Positions 1-8,862 of a stretch of 64,000 bases of DNA are shown in pieces. Origin of the DNA: Cerina litoralis (GTDB taxonomy: Bacteria; Bacteroidota; Bacteroidia; Flavobacteriales; Flavobacteriaceae); contig JAIRBC010000024.1 of the NCBI GenBank assembly GCA_022008415.1, forward strand, positions 1-64,000. The letters run 5' to 3'. The position numbers and the translations under genes are program-made. The notes beneath the pieces were generated by a model. That model had not been told where the DNA came from. It worked only from the letters and a program-made list of their open reading frames with translations, and did not search any database. Position 1 is the stretch's first letter. The number at the start of each line of letters is the position of its first letter.

Positions 1-12
1 AATGAGTTCAAA

Positions 13-249
13 ATGGAACTTTTTGAGGAGATACATCAGCTTTTTGCTATCGAAAAAAGCAAAAAGCGGCCCAGCAACTGGATCAAGTCCTCCCAAGTCA
101 AGCGGATTTTGCGAATCAGCCATGGCACATTGCAAAATTTGCGGAACAGCAAAATAATACCCTATTATCCAGTGGGCGGGATTATTTTTTATGACCTGGA
201 GGAGATCAACCAGATCTTGGTCGATAGCAGGATAGGAAGTGAAAAATAG
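13..249 (+). CDS. Small helix-turn-helix (excisionase-like) protein
   Basis: This 78-residue protein carries a MerR/excisionase-type winged helix-turn-helix over about residues 24-70. The segment SSQVKRILRISHGTLQNLR is followed by a wing (PYYPVGGIIFYDLEEINQIL) in the order usual for such proteins. In Bacteroidota conjugative elements similar genes sit beside the integrase and control excision or replication genes. Here it lies 5 bases before a replication-like gene, which fits an operon. The frame stays open to the window edge, so the true start could lie upstream. The regulatory or excisionase role is inferred from fold and position. Confidence 0.6.
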   Translation: MELFEEIHQLFAIEKSKKRPSNWIKSSQVKRILRISHGTLQNLRNSKIIPYYPVGGIIFYDLEEINQILVDSRIGSEK

Positions 250-254
250 ATACT

Positions 255-920
255 ATGAACTACATCCAGCACCTCAATTCGGCATTCCTGCAATTTAACA
301 AGGACCCCCGCTTGAACCCGACCCATATCAGCCTATATATGGCCCTGTTCCAGTATTGGAACATCAACAGGTTCCCCGAGGTATTCCATATCCATCGCGA
401 CGAGATCATGCACATGGCAAAGATCGGGTCCAAGGCCACTTATCACCGTTGCCTCAGGGAATTGGATTCCTCAAAGTATATTCTATATCTGCCCTCGCAC
501 AATCCCTATAAGGGAAGCAAGATCAAGATGCTCATTTTTGGTACAAGCGGTGAACAAGTGGTGAACAAGCATCGAACAAGCGATGAACAAGCGTTGGTAT
601 CTAATACAAACACTAATAAACAAATAATAAACTTAAATAAACTCTCTCTAGAGAGCCTACCAAAAAATGAATTTGAAGTTATCGAATATTTTGCCCAAAA
701 AAAATGGTCGGAGAGCGAGGCCATGAAATTTTTCAACCACTACGTAGGGGTGGGCTGGAAAATCGGTGGCAAGGTCCAAATAACCAACTGGAGGGCCATT
801 GCCGATAATTGGCTGCTCAAGGCCAAGGAAATTAAAAAAGAAAAGATTTCAAAGATCGTTCCCCTTAAACGCGATCATTTAATGACGGTAAATCAAAAAA
901 ATTATGGAAAACCCCTCTAA
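255..920 (+). CDS. Replication-initiation-like winged-helix protein (DnaD-like organisation)
   Basis: This 221-residue protein has an N-terminal winged-helix-like region (about residues 1-90, with HISLYMALFQYW and KIGSKATYHRCLREL), a polar Asn/Thr-rich linker near 115-130, and a C-terminal helical segment around 135-200 with YFAQKKWSESEAMKFFNHY and WRAIADNWLLKAKE. That arrangement resembles phage and mobile-element DnaD or helicase-loader partner proteins. The stop overlaps the next gene, a DnaC-like ATPase, by 17 bases, so the two are probably translationally coupled. An origin-binding or loader-partner role is inference; a plain transcriptional regulator is the alternative. Confidence 0.5.
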   Translation: MNYIQHLNSAFLQFNKDPRLNPTHISLYMALFQYWNINRFPEVFHIHRDEIMHMAKIGSKATYHRCLRELDSSKYILYLPSHNPYKGSKIKMLIFGTSGEQVVNKHRTSDEQALVSNTNTNKQIINLNKLSLESLPKNEFEVIEYFAQKKWSESEAMKFFNHYVGVGWKIGGKVQITNWRAIADNWLLKAKEIKKEKISKIVPLKRDHLMTVNQKNYGKPL

Positions 921-1560
921 AATTGAAGAAGGCGGAGTGACGTACTCCCTAGGGACCTTCGATGGCAAACAGGTGTTTTATGATTTCCCGAAGATATTGG
1001 TCTATCTGGAAGCCAAGGGGAAAAGACTTTTTGGCCGGGATTTTACGCTGCATGAAGAAGATGGGGAAATGTTGTTGAAACTTAGCAATTATTTTATCCG
1101 CGACCACGAAAATTGCGAAAAGGACGGTATCGATCCTGACAAGGGCATTTTACTGACAGGTCCGGTGGGCTGTGGCAAGACGTGTCTTATGAAGCTAATG
1201 AGGCACATTGCGCCGCACCAAAGGCAGTACGAGGTCATCCCCGCCAGGAACATTGCCTTCTCCTTCAATCATATAGGATTCAAGACCATTGAAGATTATG
1301 GCAACGGAATGTTCTATTGCTTTGATGACCTGGGAGTGGAACCAATGGGCAGATATTATGGGAAGGATTGCAACGTCATGGGCGAGATATTGATCTCGCG
1401 CCATGAGCTGTTCCAAAGGCACAAGGTCAGGACACATGCCACTACCAACCTTAATTCCGACGAATTGGAAGAAAGGTATGGAAGCAGGGTGCGCAGTAGG
1501 ATGCGCCAAATGTTCAATCTGATCGCCTTCGACAAGGATACAACGGACAAGAGAATTTAA
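904..1560 (+). CDS. DnaC/IstB-like AAA+ ATPase (helicase-loader type)
   Basis: The 218-residue protein has a Walker A motif GPVGCGKT (K92), a Walker B FDDLG (D141, D142), a sensor-1-like ATTNL (N182) and a C-terminal SRMRQM arginine segment. This is the standard order in DnaC/IstB-type ATPases. Such proteins load replicative helicase onto DNA; in mobile elements they serve element replication, and IstB versions serve transposition. No IstA-like transposase is adjacent, so helicase loading for ICE replication is preferred. It overlaps the preceding winged-helix gene and appears co-transcribed with it. Family assignment is firm; the partner helicase is not visible here. Confidence 0.75.
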   Translation: MENPSKIEEGGVTYSLGTFDGKQVFYDFPKILVYLEAKGKRLFGRDFTLHEEDGEMLLKLSNYFIRDHENCEKDGIDPDKGILLTGPVGCGKTCLMKLMRHIAPHQRQYEVIPARNIAFSFNHIGFKTIEDYGNGMFYCFDDLGVEPMGRYYGKDCNVMGEILISRHELFQRHKVRTHATTNLNSDELEERYGSRVRSRMRQMFNLIAFDKDTTDKRI

Positions 1561-1621
1561 TAAAGAAACACATAACCAAGAGATTCCCACCTTCGCGGGA
1601 ATGAATCAATTACAAACACTT

Positions 1622-2746
1622 ATGAAAATAGCCACTTACAACATTGAGAACCTGTTCCACCGGGACAAACAATTGATCGGTAGGCCCATGGGAAAAAACT
1701 TATCGGACTGGATATCCGAACTGGACCGGTTAATGCGGAAGGACCTTAAATCGGTCAATGATCAAGATCGGATGCGGGACCTTTCCTTTCTGCTCGGATT
1801 TCAGGAAGTCCAAAGAAATACTTATGCCGTAATGCGGAAAAAGGGCGGCCAGCTCTATTTCCGGTTGAGGGATGCATCCGATGAAAAAAAAGCGACGGAG
1901 GCGACAAAATGGAACGGATGGCTGGAGGTGGGCACGAAACCGATAAACGAGGCCTCCACGGAAAACAAGGCACGTTCCATAGCCAATGTAGATCCGGACA
2001 TCTTGATTCTTCAGGAAGTAGAGGATAGAGCATCGCTTTTACAGTTTAACCAAGATTTGTTTCCAAAATTTGATTGTGCTCCGTTCGAACAGACCATGAT
2101 GTTTCAGGGCAATGATCCGAGAGGATTGGAACTGGCCGTCCTTTCGAAAAACGGTTACGGCATACGATCCGTCCACAGTCATGTCAATGATCGGGACGAA
2201 CGGGGAGAGATCCTATTCGACCGGGACTGTGCCGAATATTCGATTACCACCCCGAAAGGAAAGACAATCTGGATTTTGCCCAATCATTTCGTGGCCAATC
2301 CAGAAAGGGCCGATGCCGAAACAAGAAGAAAGTCCCAGGCAATGAGGGTAGCCGAAATTTATGAGCGGATGAGCTTGGAGGGAAAAGAGAACATAGTGGT
2401 CTGTGGCACGTTCAACGATGTGTCCTTCAGTGATGCACTCACTCCACTATTGCGATGTACCGACCTTAAGGATATATCCAAACATCCCAATTTTGAGGTG
2501 GACCAAGATTATGGTATGGAAGGTGGATACCAACGGCTCGGTGCTTACCGTATGGGGGTGAACCTAAAACAGCGGGATTACCTGCTGTTCTCGCCAAATC
2601 TGTTCTCAGAGGTAGTACGGGGAGGCCTGAACCGAAGGGGTGTATGGCCGGACCGGAAATCCCAATGGACGATCTATCCCAACATTATTGATGAGATACA
2701 TGCAGCTAGCAGCCATCCCGTGTTATGGGCCGAGCTGGATATCTGA
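1622..2746 (+). CDS. Endonuclease/exonuclease/phosphatase (EEP) family protein with altered active site
   Basis: The 374-residue protein begins MKIATYNIENLF, the typical EEP opening, so this start is preferred over an in-frame ATG 21 bases upstream. The glutamate motif ILILQEVED follows near residue 130, and the DNA-binding end is QRDYLLFS. Two catalytic motifs deviate: the usual GDFN is GTFN (near 262) and the usual SDH is SSH (AASSHPV near the C-terminus). The fold assignment is good, but loss of two catalytic aspartates suggests changed or lost nuclease activity. There is no signal peptide. It follows the DnaC-like gene by about 60 bases and is probably part of the element's left operon. 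Confidence 0.7.
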   Translation: MKIATYNIENLFHRDKQLIGRPMGKNLSDWISELDRLMRKDLKSVNDQDRMRDLSFLLGFQEVQRNTYAVMRKKGGQLYFRLRDASDEKKATEATKWNGWLEVGTKPINEASTENKARSIANVDPDILILQEVEDRASLLQFNQDLFPKFDCAPFEQTMMFQGNDPRGLELAVLSKNGYGIRSVHSHVNDRDERGEILFDRDCAEYSITTPKGKTIWILPNHFVANPERADAETRRKSQAMRVAEIYERMSLEGKENIVVCGTFNDVSFSDALTPLLRCTDLKDISKHPNFEVDQDYGMEGGYQRLGAYRMGVNLKQRDYLLFSPNLFSEVVRGGLNRRGVWPDRKSQWTIYPNIIDEIHAASSHPVLWAELDI

Positions 2747-2792
2747 TTTGAATTCCCAGAAAAATATATACAAATAATTTAAAACTAAAGAC

Positions 2793-3149
2793 ATGAAAAG
2801 ATCAATTGAATGTTTACCTGAAAATTTAAGTAAAAATGGCCTTGACGGCTCTAAAGACCCCAAAGACAAAATTATGATATGTGAAATGGATGAAATTATG
2901 TATTATATTGATTGGTTCTTCTCCAAAACCGATAAAATCAATATGAATCATAGTAGCTATGGGCTTAAGCATATTGTTGAACGGGGAATTGGCAAATATG
3001 TTTCCAATGGCGAATTGATCGCTGCAATGATCCTTAGCGGGTATCGCTACAAAGCTATCGACATCAATTGTGTATTTAATGTGAAGGTGAGGCGAGCCAA
3101 GAGGTTCAATAATCCATTTTCCGTTCGTTGTACTCCACCTTATATATAA
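2793..3149 (+). CDS. Small hypothetical protein
   Basis: This 118-residue protein is not recognised. It is soluble and lysine-rich at the start. A helical centre with YYIDWFFSKTDKINMNHSSYGLKHIVERGIGKYVSNGELIAAMILSGY resembles the small proteins found after replication genes in Bacteroidota ICEs, where the conserved SSYGLKH.vE segment recurs with unknown function. It starts 46 bases after the EEP gene on the same strand. No catalytic motif, membrane segment or signal peptide is visible. Confidence 0.55.
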   Translation: MKRSIECLPENLSKNGLDGSKDPKDKIMICEMDEIMYYIDWFFSKTDKINMNHSSYGLKHIVERGIGKYVSNGELIAAMILSGYRYKAIDINCVFNVKVRRAKRFNNPFSVRCTPPYI

Positions 3150-3472
3150 TATCCGGTCTATCGGAGTCTACTTTAGGATTGTATATATCCTTGCTGACGG
3201 GATAAATGATTAGAAGCTCGATCGGAAGATCATCTTGCAAAATCGTACAGAACCTCAATAATATGGATATCAGGTTGATAAAATTCACGGGAGAATTCAA
3301 CACCATGTGTAGCAAGGGTCTCCGGAATTGTCAAAGGATAGCCTGAATAAAAAGTTCATTTATCGAAAACCCCCATATTTGCCATTATAATTAGATAATT
3401 TAGTTTACATTTTGCATCAGTATATCAATACGAGTTGGGTTTAGAGGTAATCATTTATAAAAACGTAAAACA
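3150..3472 (+). other. Intergenic region before the response regulator
   Basis: About 320 bases without a convincing gene. A short leftward reading frame here (to 3315) has no recognisable features. The part from about 3360 is AT-rich and probably carries the promoter of the response regulator; TACATTTTG near 3410 approaches the Bacteroidota -7 consensus but has no well-spaced -33 TTG. I see no repeat or RNA gene. Confidence 0.4.
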
Positions 3473-4102
3473 TTGCTTAAAGTATTAATCGCCGACAATC
3501 ATCCAATAGTTAGAACGGGCATTGAACACGTCCTTTCTTCTGTGTCCGGCATCGAAGTTGTCGGTACTGTCGGTACCACCACTGAGTTATTCAATAAACT
3601 TAAGAAGATTACACCAGACGTGATTATTCTGGAGATGGATATTCCAGAAATAAATGGTATCGCAACCCTAAGAAATCTAAAACAAGAATATCCAGATATC
3701 AAAGTCTTGATTTTCAGTGGACAATCCGATGATGTATACGCTATGTCCACCATTAGGGCTGGCGCCTTTGGTTATCTATCGAAAACGGCCGAATTGGACT
3801 TCATCGTTGCTGCGGTAAAAAAGGTAGCAGACGGCAATACGTTCATCACCAATGATCTTGCGCAGCGATTAGTGTTCGATGAGGGTACCCAAAAACCTCG
3901 CAGGCTCTTTAGAAAATTATCCGTTAGAGAGTTAGAGATTTTAAAATTGTTGGCCCGTGGGAAGCGGAACAAGGAAGTTGCCCAAGAGTTGAACCTAAAT
4001 GAAAAAACGATTAGCACCTACAAAGCTCGTTTGATGAAAAAGTTGAACGTGGAGAATATGGTCGACCTTTTACAGCAAGCGAAGGCGTTGGAGCTTTATT
4101 AG
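3473..4102 (+). CDS. NarL/LuxR-family response regulator with Glu at the phosphoacceptor position
   Basis: The 209-residue protein has a receiver domain (about 1-120) and a LuxR-type helix-turn-helix (about 143-205, KLSVRELEILKLLARGKRNKEVAQELNLNEKTIS in the usual order). The start is TTG, chosen because MLKVLIADNHPIVRTG matches the family N-terminus. The usual phosphoacceptor Asp, four residues before the conserved Pro, is Glu54 (IILEMDIP), and the second acidic residue of the pocket is Asn9. The conserved Lys (GYLSKTAE) is kept. It may therefore be phosphorylation-independent, with Glu mimicking phospho-Asp. No histidine kinase is adjacent. It could control the element's transfer genes, but targets are unknown. 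Confidence 0.85.
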   Translation: MLKVLIADNHPIVRTGIEHVLSSVSGIEVVGTVGTTTELFNKLKKITPDVIILEMDIPEINGIATLRNLKQEYPDIKVLIFSGQSDDVYAMSTIRAGAFGYLSKTAELDFIVAAVKKVADGNTFITNDLAQRLVFDEGTQKPRRLFRKLSVRELEILKLLARGKRNKEVAQELNLNEKTISTYKARLMKKLNVENMVDLLQQAKALELY

Positions 4103-4124
4103 GAAAGAACTGCGAACGATAAAC

Positions 4125-4302
4125 TTCCTGAAACTGGGTAGATCCGCTCGAGCGTTTTAAACAAAGGGGTTACAGGTCAATGTTGGACGTCTACACAGAA
4201 CTCGACCCATCTTTTTGCGAACTGCCATATATGAGACCCATACGTACGGTGTTGTGAGAAGTGCATCGTGGGCTTTACCACTCACGGCCTTCTACTGGAT
4301 TA
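4125..4302 (+). mobile_element. Group II intron 3' remnant (end of domain IV to VI)
   Basis: The segment contains the ordered signatures of a bacterial group II intron 3' end: a GATCCGCTCGAGCG block, a domain V-like hairpin starting GAACTGCC and closing CGTACGGTG, then a domain VI-like stem GTGGGC/CTCACGG before GGATTAT. The same order occurs in the fuller intron at 10182-10779. No reverse transcriptase or 5' domain is upstream, since the response regulator ends at 4102, so only the 3' end survives. It marks an old insertion or recombination junction at the left edge of the McrBC cargo. Confidence 0.65.
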
Positions 4303-4599
4303 TGGACTTTTTTTTTCTTTTTTCGTACACTTTATTAGATAAAAAGGGTAGTTTTCAATTACTTCTGCAATTTCAAATTCTTCTTCAATTATTTCCTTGT
4401 CGTAAAAGAAAAATTTAACACCACTAAACATTTCAAATCGGTCTTTACTTATAAGTGTATCTTGTCCATAAGTTTGAGCTTCTTTCGTGACAGCCGTAAA
4501 AACCATATATCTATTTTCTGTCAATTGGTTAAAACAGTCTTGGAAAAGTTTTCTTCTTTCGTCTTTGTCGAATAGGAAAATTAATCGGTAACAAAACAA
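4300..4599 (-). pseudogene. C-terminal fragment of a class I SAM-dependent methyltransferase
   Basis: The leftward frame encodes about 90 residues ending a methyltransferase-like domain: RKLFQDCFNQLTENRYMVF, then TYGQDTLISKDRFEMFSG and FYDKEIIEEEFEIAEVIENY. These resemble the final strands of small-molecule class I methyltransferases in Bacteroidota. The SAM-binding glycine loop is missing, and the stop lies inside the adjoining intron remnant. It is therefore a truncated relic. Family assignment is from pattern only and is moderate. Confidence 0.45.
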
Positions 4600-4667
4600 T
4601 ATTATAAATTTTATAAAAAATGTTGGGCAACACCGTGCAAAAATAATTGCTTGGTTCTAGCCTACTC

Positions 4668-4688
4668 GGAAAACCCTGCGGATTTTCC
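4668..4688. repeat. Short inverted repeat upstream of mcrB
   Basis: GGAAAA and TTTTCC flank a 9-base centre with its own CC/GG complementarity. It lies about 100 bases before mcrB in an AT-rich region and could be a leader hairpin or protein-binding site. No T-tract follows, so it is not a terminator. Confidence 0.35.
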
Positions 4689-4785
4689 TTTGGTTCGTAC
4701 CATTTTTTGTAAGTTAGTTGCTTGCTGCAAAAAACGTAACTATACTTACACATAAATTTATGCCATGCAAAAAAGCGAAAAATAG

Positions 4786-7392
4786 ATGACAAGGCAAGAA
4801 ATAGAAAATGTACTCCAGGAACCGCATTTCCAGAAAATTATTAAGGAAACAGACTTTTACTTTCTAAAAGGTCAGCAAGCTCTCAATAATTGGTTGGAAC
4901 TGGAAGTGACGGATCCGATGAGGGAAGATTTGATTCGTCTTTCTTCAGATTACACACAGTTTTTGGAAATAGCAGAAGTCAATCCGGAAATGGAAAAGAT
5001 CAAGGACAAGCTGTTTGAAATCATTGCCTATTGTGACAACAGGGCGAAAGACAAATCCAGATATAATCAATACGATAACGGGCGAATATTAGCCGATGCA
5101 AGTGTTCGAATGGGCAATTGGATAGAAGGTTTGGTGAAATTTAAATTCAAACACGCTGAAATAACCGGAAAGTCTATATTAAATGCGTTCAATTACCTTT
5201 TATCACCTCAGGATAATTGCACCATTTTAAGTGACAATTATCGGCAAATGGTGAGCGTGAATTTATTGAATAAGGACTACTCACCATCGAGATTCATACA
5301 GGACCTAAGTGAATTTTTTGACAAGTACGAGCTTAAGCCACAAAATCAGGACAATTACACGTATTTGATCTCCTCACTTGTTTACGCTTTCAGAACAGAA
5401 TGGATAGAGGAAGTAATCGGCTTAATGGCCTCTGATGGCACTGGCTGGCAGGAAGATGCAACTATTCTGGAAGCTAAATTCGAAGGATTAATCATCTGGA
5501 ACAGTAAAAAACCAAGTGGTGGTCAAAAAACCCTAAATTTTCTAAAGGAAAAAATAAAGGATGGACAATCCTTCCCTCTTTATTACAGTAATAAAGGCCA
5601 TGTACAGTACAAAGCGAATATTGTAGATTTTGCAATTAGTCAAAAAGAGCTATCCGATAAAAAATGGGCGGATAAAAACATCAAACGCTATCATGCCAAT
5701 TTTGAGGACTATAAGGATGATAATAAGAAGGCTTATATCCTTTTCTTAGCTGAATCCATTGAGAAAATTTCACCCAAATCCATCTCCGATTTTAAATTCT
5801 TTGGAAAGTATTCAAAGCCCACGCAAGACAACCTTTCACCAATCAAAGAAATAGAGAATGATGAAGTAATCATTAAACCTGAATCAACAATGTCTAATAA
5901 CATCCCCAATACAGCTCTCAACCAAATTCTTTTTGGTCCTCCGGGAACTGGAAAAACCTACCATACCGTCAATGAAGCGCTTCAAATAATCGGTGTTGAC
6001 AGTTCTAGCATGACTCGTACTGTAATCAAGGACGCGTTTGATAAGAAGATAAAGGAAGGACAGATTGTCTTCACCACCTTTCACCAAAGCATGAGCTATG
6101 AGGAGTTTATTGAGGGAATCAAGCCGATTGAGCCTGAAAAAGACGGTGACGAAGTTATTTATAGAGTCGAGCCGGGTTTGTTCAAAAAACTAAGCATTGA
6201 AGCATCCTTTGATATTGCCAAGTTCAGGAAGTCAAAAGAAACGGCCGAAGTACTGGACTTTTCAAACCTCTACGATATATTCATTGAAGAAGTTCAAGAA
6301 AAGCTTATCAATGAGCAAGAAGTTGAGCTGAAAACAAAATCCGGTGGCACTGTATTGATTGACGGTATCTCCCAGCAAGGCAATATTATCATCAAGCATC
6401 ACAATGGTACCAGAACCTACACAGTTTCCAAAGCAAGGCTAACAAAATTACAAGCAGCCATAGAGAGTTTAGATAGCGTTAGCAATATCAACGATGAATT
6501 CAGGGAAGTAATTGGTGGCAGTAATTCTTCAGCTTACTGGTCTGTTTTAAATGCCATAAAACAAACAACAAAAAGAGTAAATGGAAAAGTTGAATTAAAA
6601 ACCTTCTCTTACAGTGACAAAGTTGAAGTGGTTAAAAAAATGACTAAAGAAGACTTCAATACTGCTAAAGGTAAAAACTTCGTCCTCATCATTGATGAAA
6701 TCAACCGAGGTAATGTTTCTCAAATTTTTGGTGAATTGATTACGCTGATTGAAGAGGATAAACGCCTGGGTAAAGATGAAGGCTTGAAAATAAGTCTGCC
6801 GTACAGCAAAGAGAAGTTTGGTGTGCCACCCAATCTCTACATCATAGGCACCATGAACACCGCTGACCGAAGTGTAGAGGCTTTGGATACTGCCCTGAGA
6901 AGACGATTCAGTTTTACAGAAATGCCACCTCGATATCATTTGCATGGTCTTCAGTACGAATTTGCAGGAGTGAAAGGGTGTCAAATTTTAGAAAAAATCA
7001 ACAAGCGCATTGAAAAGCTCTTGGATAGAGATCACCTAATCGGTCATTCCTACTTTCTACTAAACGAAGAGGAGCAACAGAGTCCAGAACCGATACTACT
7101 GGATTCATTCTACCGCAACATCATTCCTTTGCTGCAGGAATATTTCTTTGGCGATTACGCCAAAATCGGGGCGGTGTTGGGAAGTGGATTTGTTTACACC
7201 GAGAATGAAAGCAAGGAGGCGGACTTTGCTACAGGATATGAAAATGAAGATTTTGCTGAGAAAGACATTTACCAGATCATTGACTACCGTCCAAATCAAT
7301 CGGGCAGTAGATATATTCAACCTGAAATGACTTTTGAAAGAGCCATCCGCTTATTAATGAACCAGGCACTGGAAGAAGAAATTGAAAGTTAG
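4786..7392 (+). CDS. mcrB: McrB-like GTPase subunit of a modification-dependent restriction system
   Basis: The 868-residue protein has a long N-terminal specificity region (about 1-375) and a C-terminal AAA+ motor. Visible motifs are Walker A FGPPGTGKT (K390), FTTFHQSMSYEEFIEG, Walker B LIIDEINRGN (D637, E638, N640), and GTMNTADRSVEALD (688-701) followed by the RRR arginine triplet. These are diagnostic of McrB. With McrC it translocates along and cleaves DNA carrying modified bases; target specificity lies in the divergent N-terminus. It is longer than E. coli McrB because of this N-terminal part. The stop overlaps mcrC by 11 bases. The gene is AT-richer than the transfer operon, consistent with separately acquired cargo. 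Confidence 0.92.
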   Translation: MTRQEIENVLQEPHFQKIIKETDFYFLKGQQALNNWLELEVTDPMREDLIRLSSDYTQFLEIAEVNPEMEKIKDKLFEIIAYCDNRAKDKSRYNQYDNGRILADASVRMGNWIEGLVKFKFKHAEITGKSILNAFNYLLSPQDNCTILSDNYRQMVSVNLLNKDYSPSRFIQDLSEFFDKYELKPQNQDNYTYLISSLVYAFRTEWIEEVIGLMASDGTGWQEDATILEAKFEGLIIWNSKKPSGGQKTLNFLKEKIKDGQSFPLYYSNKGHVQYKANIVDFAISQKELSDKKWADKNIKRYHANFEDYKDDNKKAYILFLAESIEKISPKSISDFKFFGKYSKPTQDNLSPIKEIENDEVIIKPESTMSNNIPNTALNQILFGPPGTGKTYHTVNEALQIIGVDSSSMTRTVIKDAFDKKIKEGQIVFTTFHQSMSYEEFIEGIKPIEPEKDGDEVIYRVEPGLFKKLSIEASFDIAKFRKSKETAEVLDFSNLYDIFIEEVQEKLINEQEVELKTKSGGTVLIDGISQQGNIIIKHHNGTRTYTVSKARLTKLQAAIESLDSVSNINDEFREVIGGSNSSAYWSVLNAIKQTTKRVNGKVELKTFSYSDKVEVVKKMTKEDFNTAKGKNFVLIIDEINRGNVSQIFGELITLIEEDKRLGKDEGLKISLPYSKEKFGVPPNLYIIGTMNTADRSVEALDTALRRRFSFTEMPPRYHLHGLQYEFAGVKGCQILEKINKRIEKLLDRDHLIGHSYFLLNEEEQQSPEPILLDSFYRNIIPLLQEYFFGDYAKIGAVLGSGFVYTENESKEADFATGYENEDFAEKDIYQIIDYRPNQSGSRYIQPEMTFERAIRLLMNQALEEEIES

Positions 7393-8635
7393 GATAGAAC
7401 ATATCTGTGTTTTTGAACACCAGACCATTGTACTAAATCAGAAGTTTGAGGAGGGGGTGGTTTTTGACCAGACTAAACTGGATGCTTTTGTGCGCTTTTT
7501 TGGGAAGGGAGTGCCCTATTATGGTTTGATTCGAAACGGAATACAATTCAATGAATACGTTGGCGCCATCCAAGTCGGTAATACCCTCATTAGTGTGCTT
7601 CCCAAAGCAGACAAGCAGCAAAAAGAGGATGAAGCGGAAAAGAAAAAATGGAATCAGGTTTTGATAGATATGCTACGGGCCATTTATGGTTTTGATGTAA
7701 AAGCACCGAGTTCATCGCATCTTAAAATCAAAAACAACTCCGTGCTAGATTTATACTTTGAACTGTTTGTTAAAGAAACGGAATACCTATTGCACTGGGG
7801 ATTGGTAAAAAAATACCGTAAGACGGATGGGAATTTAAAAGCATTAAAAGGAAGCTTGCAATTCAGCAAGCAGGTAAGTAAAAACGTAGTGCACAAAGAG
7901 CGATTTTTTACCAGGCACAGCACTTACGATACAAAACATTTGCTGCACATCGTTCTATATAAAACCATACAGATACTCAAAAGGATTAACACCAATCCCG
8001 CTTTAGTCGGCAGAATCAATGCATTGCTTCTGAATTTCCCCGAAATGCCCAAAGAGAAAATAACGGAATCTATTTTTGATAAACTGGTCTTTAATCGCAA
8101 AACGATGAGATATAGGAAATCCATTGAAATTGCCCGTTTGATTTTGCTTCATTACCATCCTGATTTGAGTAAAGGAAGAGATGATGTACTAGCCTTGATG
8201 TTTGACATGAATACACTTTGGGAGCAGTTTGTCTTGGTGAGTTTAAAAAAGAGTAAAGAATTAAAAGTTAGTGGTCAAGACTCGAGGTATTTCTGGAAAC
8301 CGGAAGGAGAAAAAAGAAGGAGTATCCGACCTGACATTACCGTTTCAACCATAGGTGGTAACTACGTGCTGGACACGAAATGGAAGTTGGTATCCAGTAA
8401 GCCCTCTATTGAGGATATAAGGCAAATGTATGCCTATCATCACTACTTTGAAGCTAAGAAAGTTGCCCTCTTGTATCCCGGTGATTCACCTTACGTCCCC
8501 GGAAAGTTTGTAGACATCAACAGTCAAAAACCCATGTCTGATATGGAGTGCGGGTTATTGTTTACACAGTACAGCGGTTCTCTAAAGAACTGGCAGAAAC
8601 AAATCGGGGAAGAAATACAAGATTGGATTAAATAA
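7382..8635 (+). CDS. mcrC: McrC-like nuclease subunit of the McrBC restriction system
   Basis: The 417-residue protein starts at TTG inside the end of mcrB, an overlap implying coupled translation. The N-terminal beta-rich part contains FGKGVPYYGLIRNGIQFNEYVGAIQVG, typical of McrC. The C-terminal PD-(D/E)xK nuclease core is RPDITVSTIGGNYVLDTKW, with D318, D331 and K333. McrC binds the McrB ring, stimulates its GTPase and cuts DNA. Motifs are intact, so the system looks functional. A strong stem-loop follows about 100 bases downstream. Confidence 0.92.
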   Translation: MKVRIEHICVFEHQTIVLNQKFEEGVVFDQTKLDAFVRFFGKGVPYYGLIRNGIQFNEYVGAIQVGNTLISVLPKADKQQKEDEAEKKKWNQVLIDMLRAIYGFDVKAPSSSHLKIKNNSVLDLYFELFVKETEYLLHWGLVKKYRKTDGNLKALKGSLQFSKQVSKNVVHKERFFTRHSTYDTKHLLHIVLYKTIQILKRINTNPALVGRINALLLNFPEMPKEKITESIFDKLVFNRKTMRYRKSIEIARLILLHYHPDLSKGRDDVLALMFDMNTLWEQFVLVSLKKSKELKVSGQDSRYFWKPEGEKRRSIRPDITVSTIGGNYVLDTKWKLVSSKPSIEDIRQMYAYHHYFEAKKVALLYPGDSPYVPGKFVDINSQKPMSDMECGLLFTQYSGSLKNWQKQIGEEIQDWIK

Positions 8636-8741
8636 TCGCCAAGGGTTTAATCACATCGTAATCCTCGTTCCTGCGTTTTAAAAGAGCTTTCACCCCAACG
8701 CTAAAATGAAATAAATAAAATAAAAAAGGCATAAAATAACT

Positions 8742-8786
8742 AAGAAGCATTTGTGCTGGGTTGTACCGACTGCACGAATGCTTCTT
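8742..8786 (+). terminator. Stem-loop after mcrC, probable terminator
   Basis: A 15-base stem with one mismatch pairs 8742-8756 with 8772-8786 around a 15-base loop. Only a short CTTCTTT run follows, so it is a weak classical terminator but a strong structure. It separates the McrBC operon from the next gene. Confidence 0.55.
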
Positions 8787-8836
8787 TGGCAAACCGTTTT
8801 ACTTTCCGTACGAGTGAGTTTTATATTTTCCTTTGT

Positions 8837-8844
8837 TATATTTG
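8837..8844 (+). promoter_or_regulatory. TAnnTTTG-type -7 element
   Basis: TATATTTG matches the Bacteroidota -7 consensus TAnnTTTG exactly, 18 bases before the ATG at 8863. A well-spaced -33 TTG is not obvious. It probably drives the following small membrane-protein gene. Confidence 0.45.
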
Positions 8845-8862
8845 ATTAATTTTTAATAAGAC

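Noticed and set aside
904-1560. IstB of an IS21-type insertion sequence
   Set aside because: No IstA-type transposase or terminal repeats are nearby; context favours replication.
3106-3315. Leftward 69-residue frame before the response regulator
   Set aside because: It overlaps the end of the preceding gene, lacks any motif and has no promoter-like sequence.
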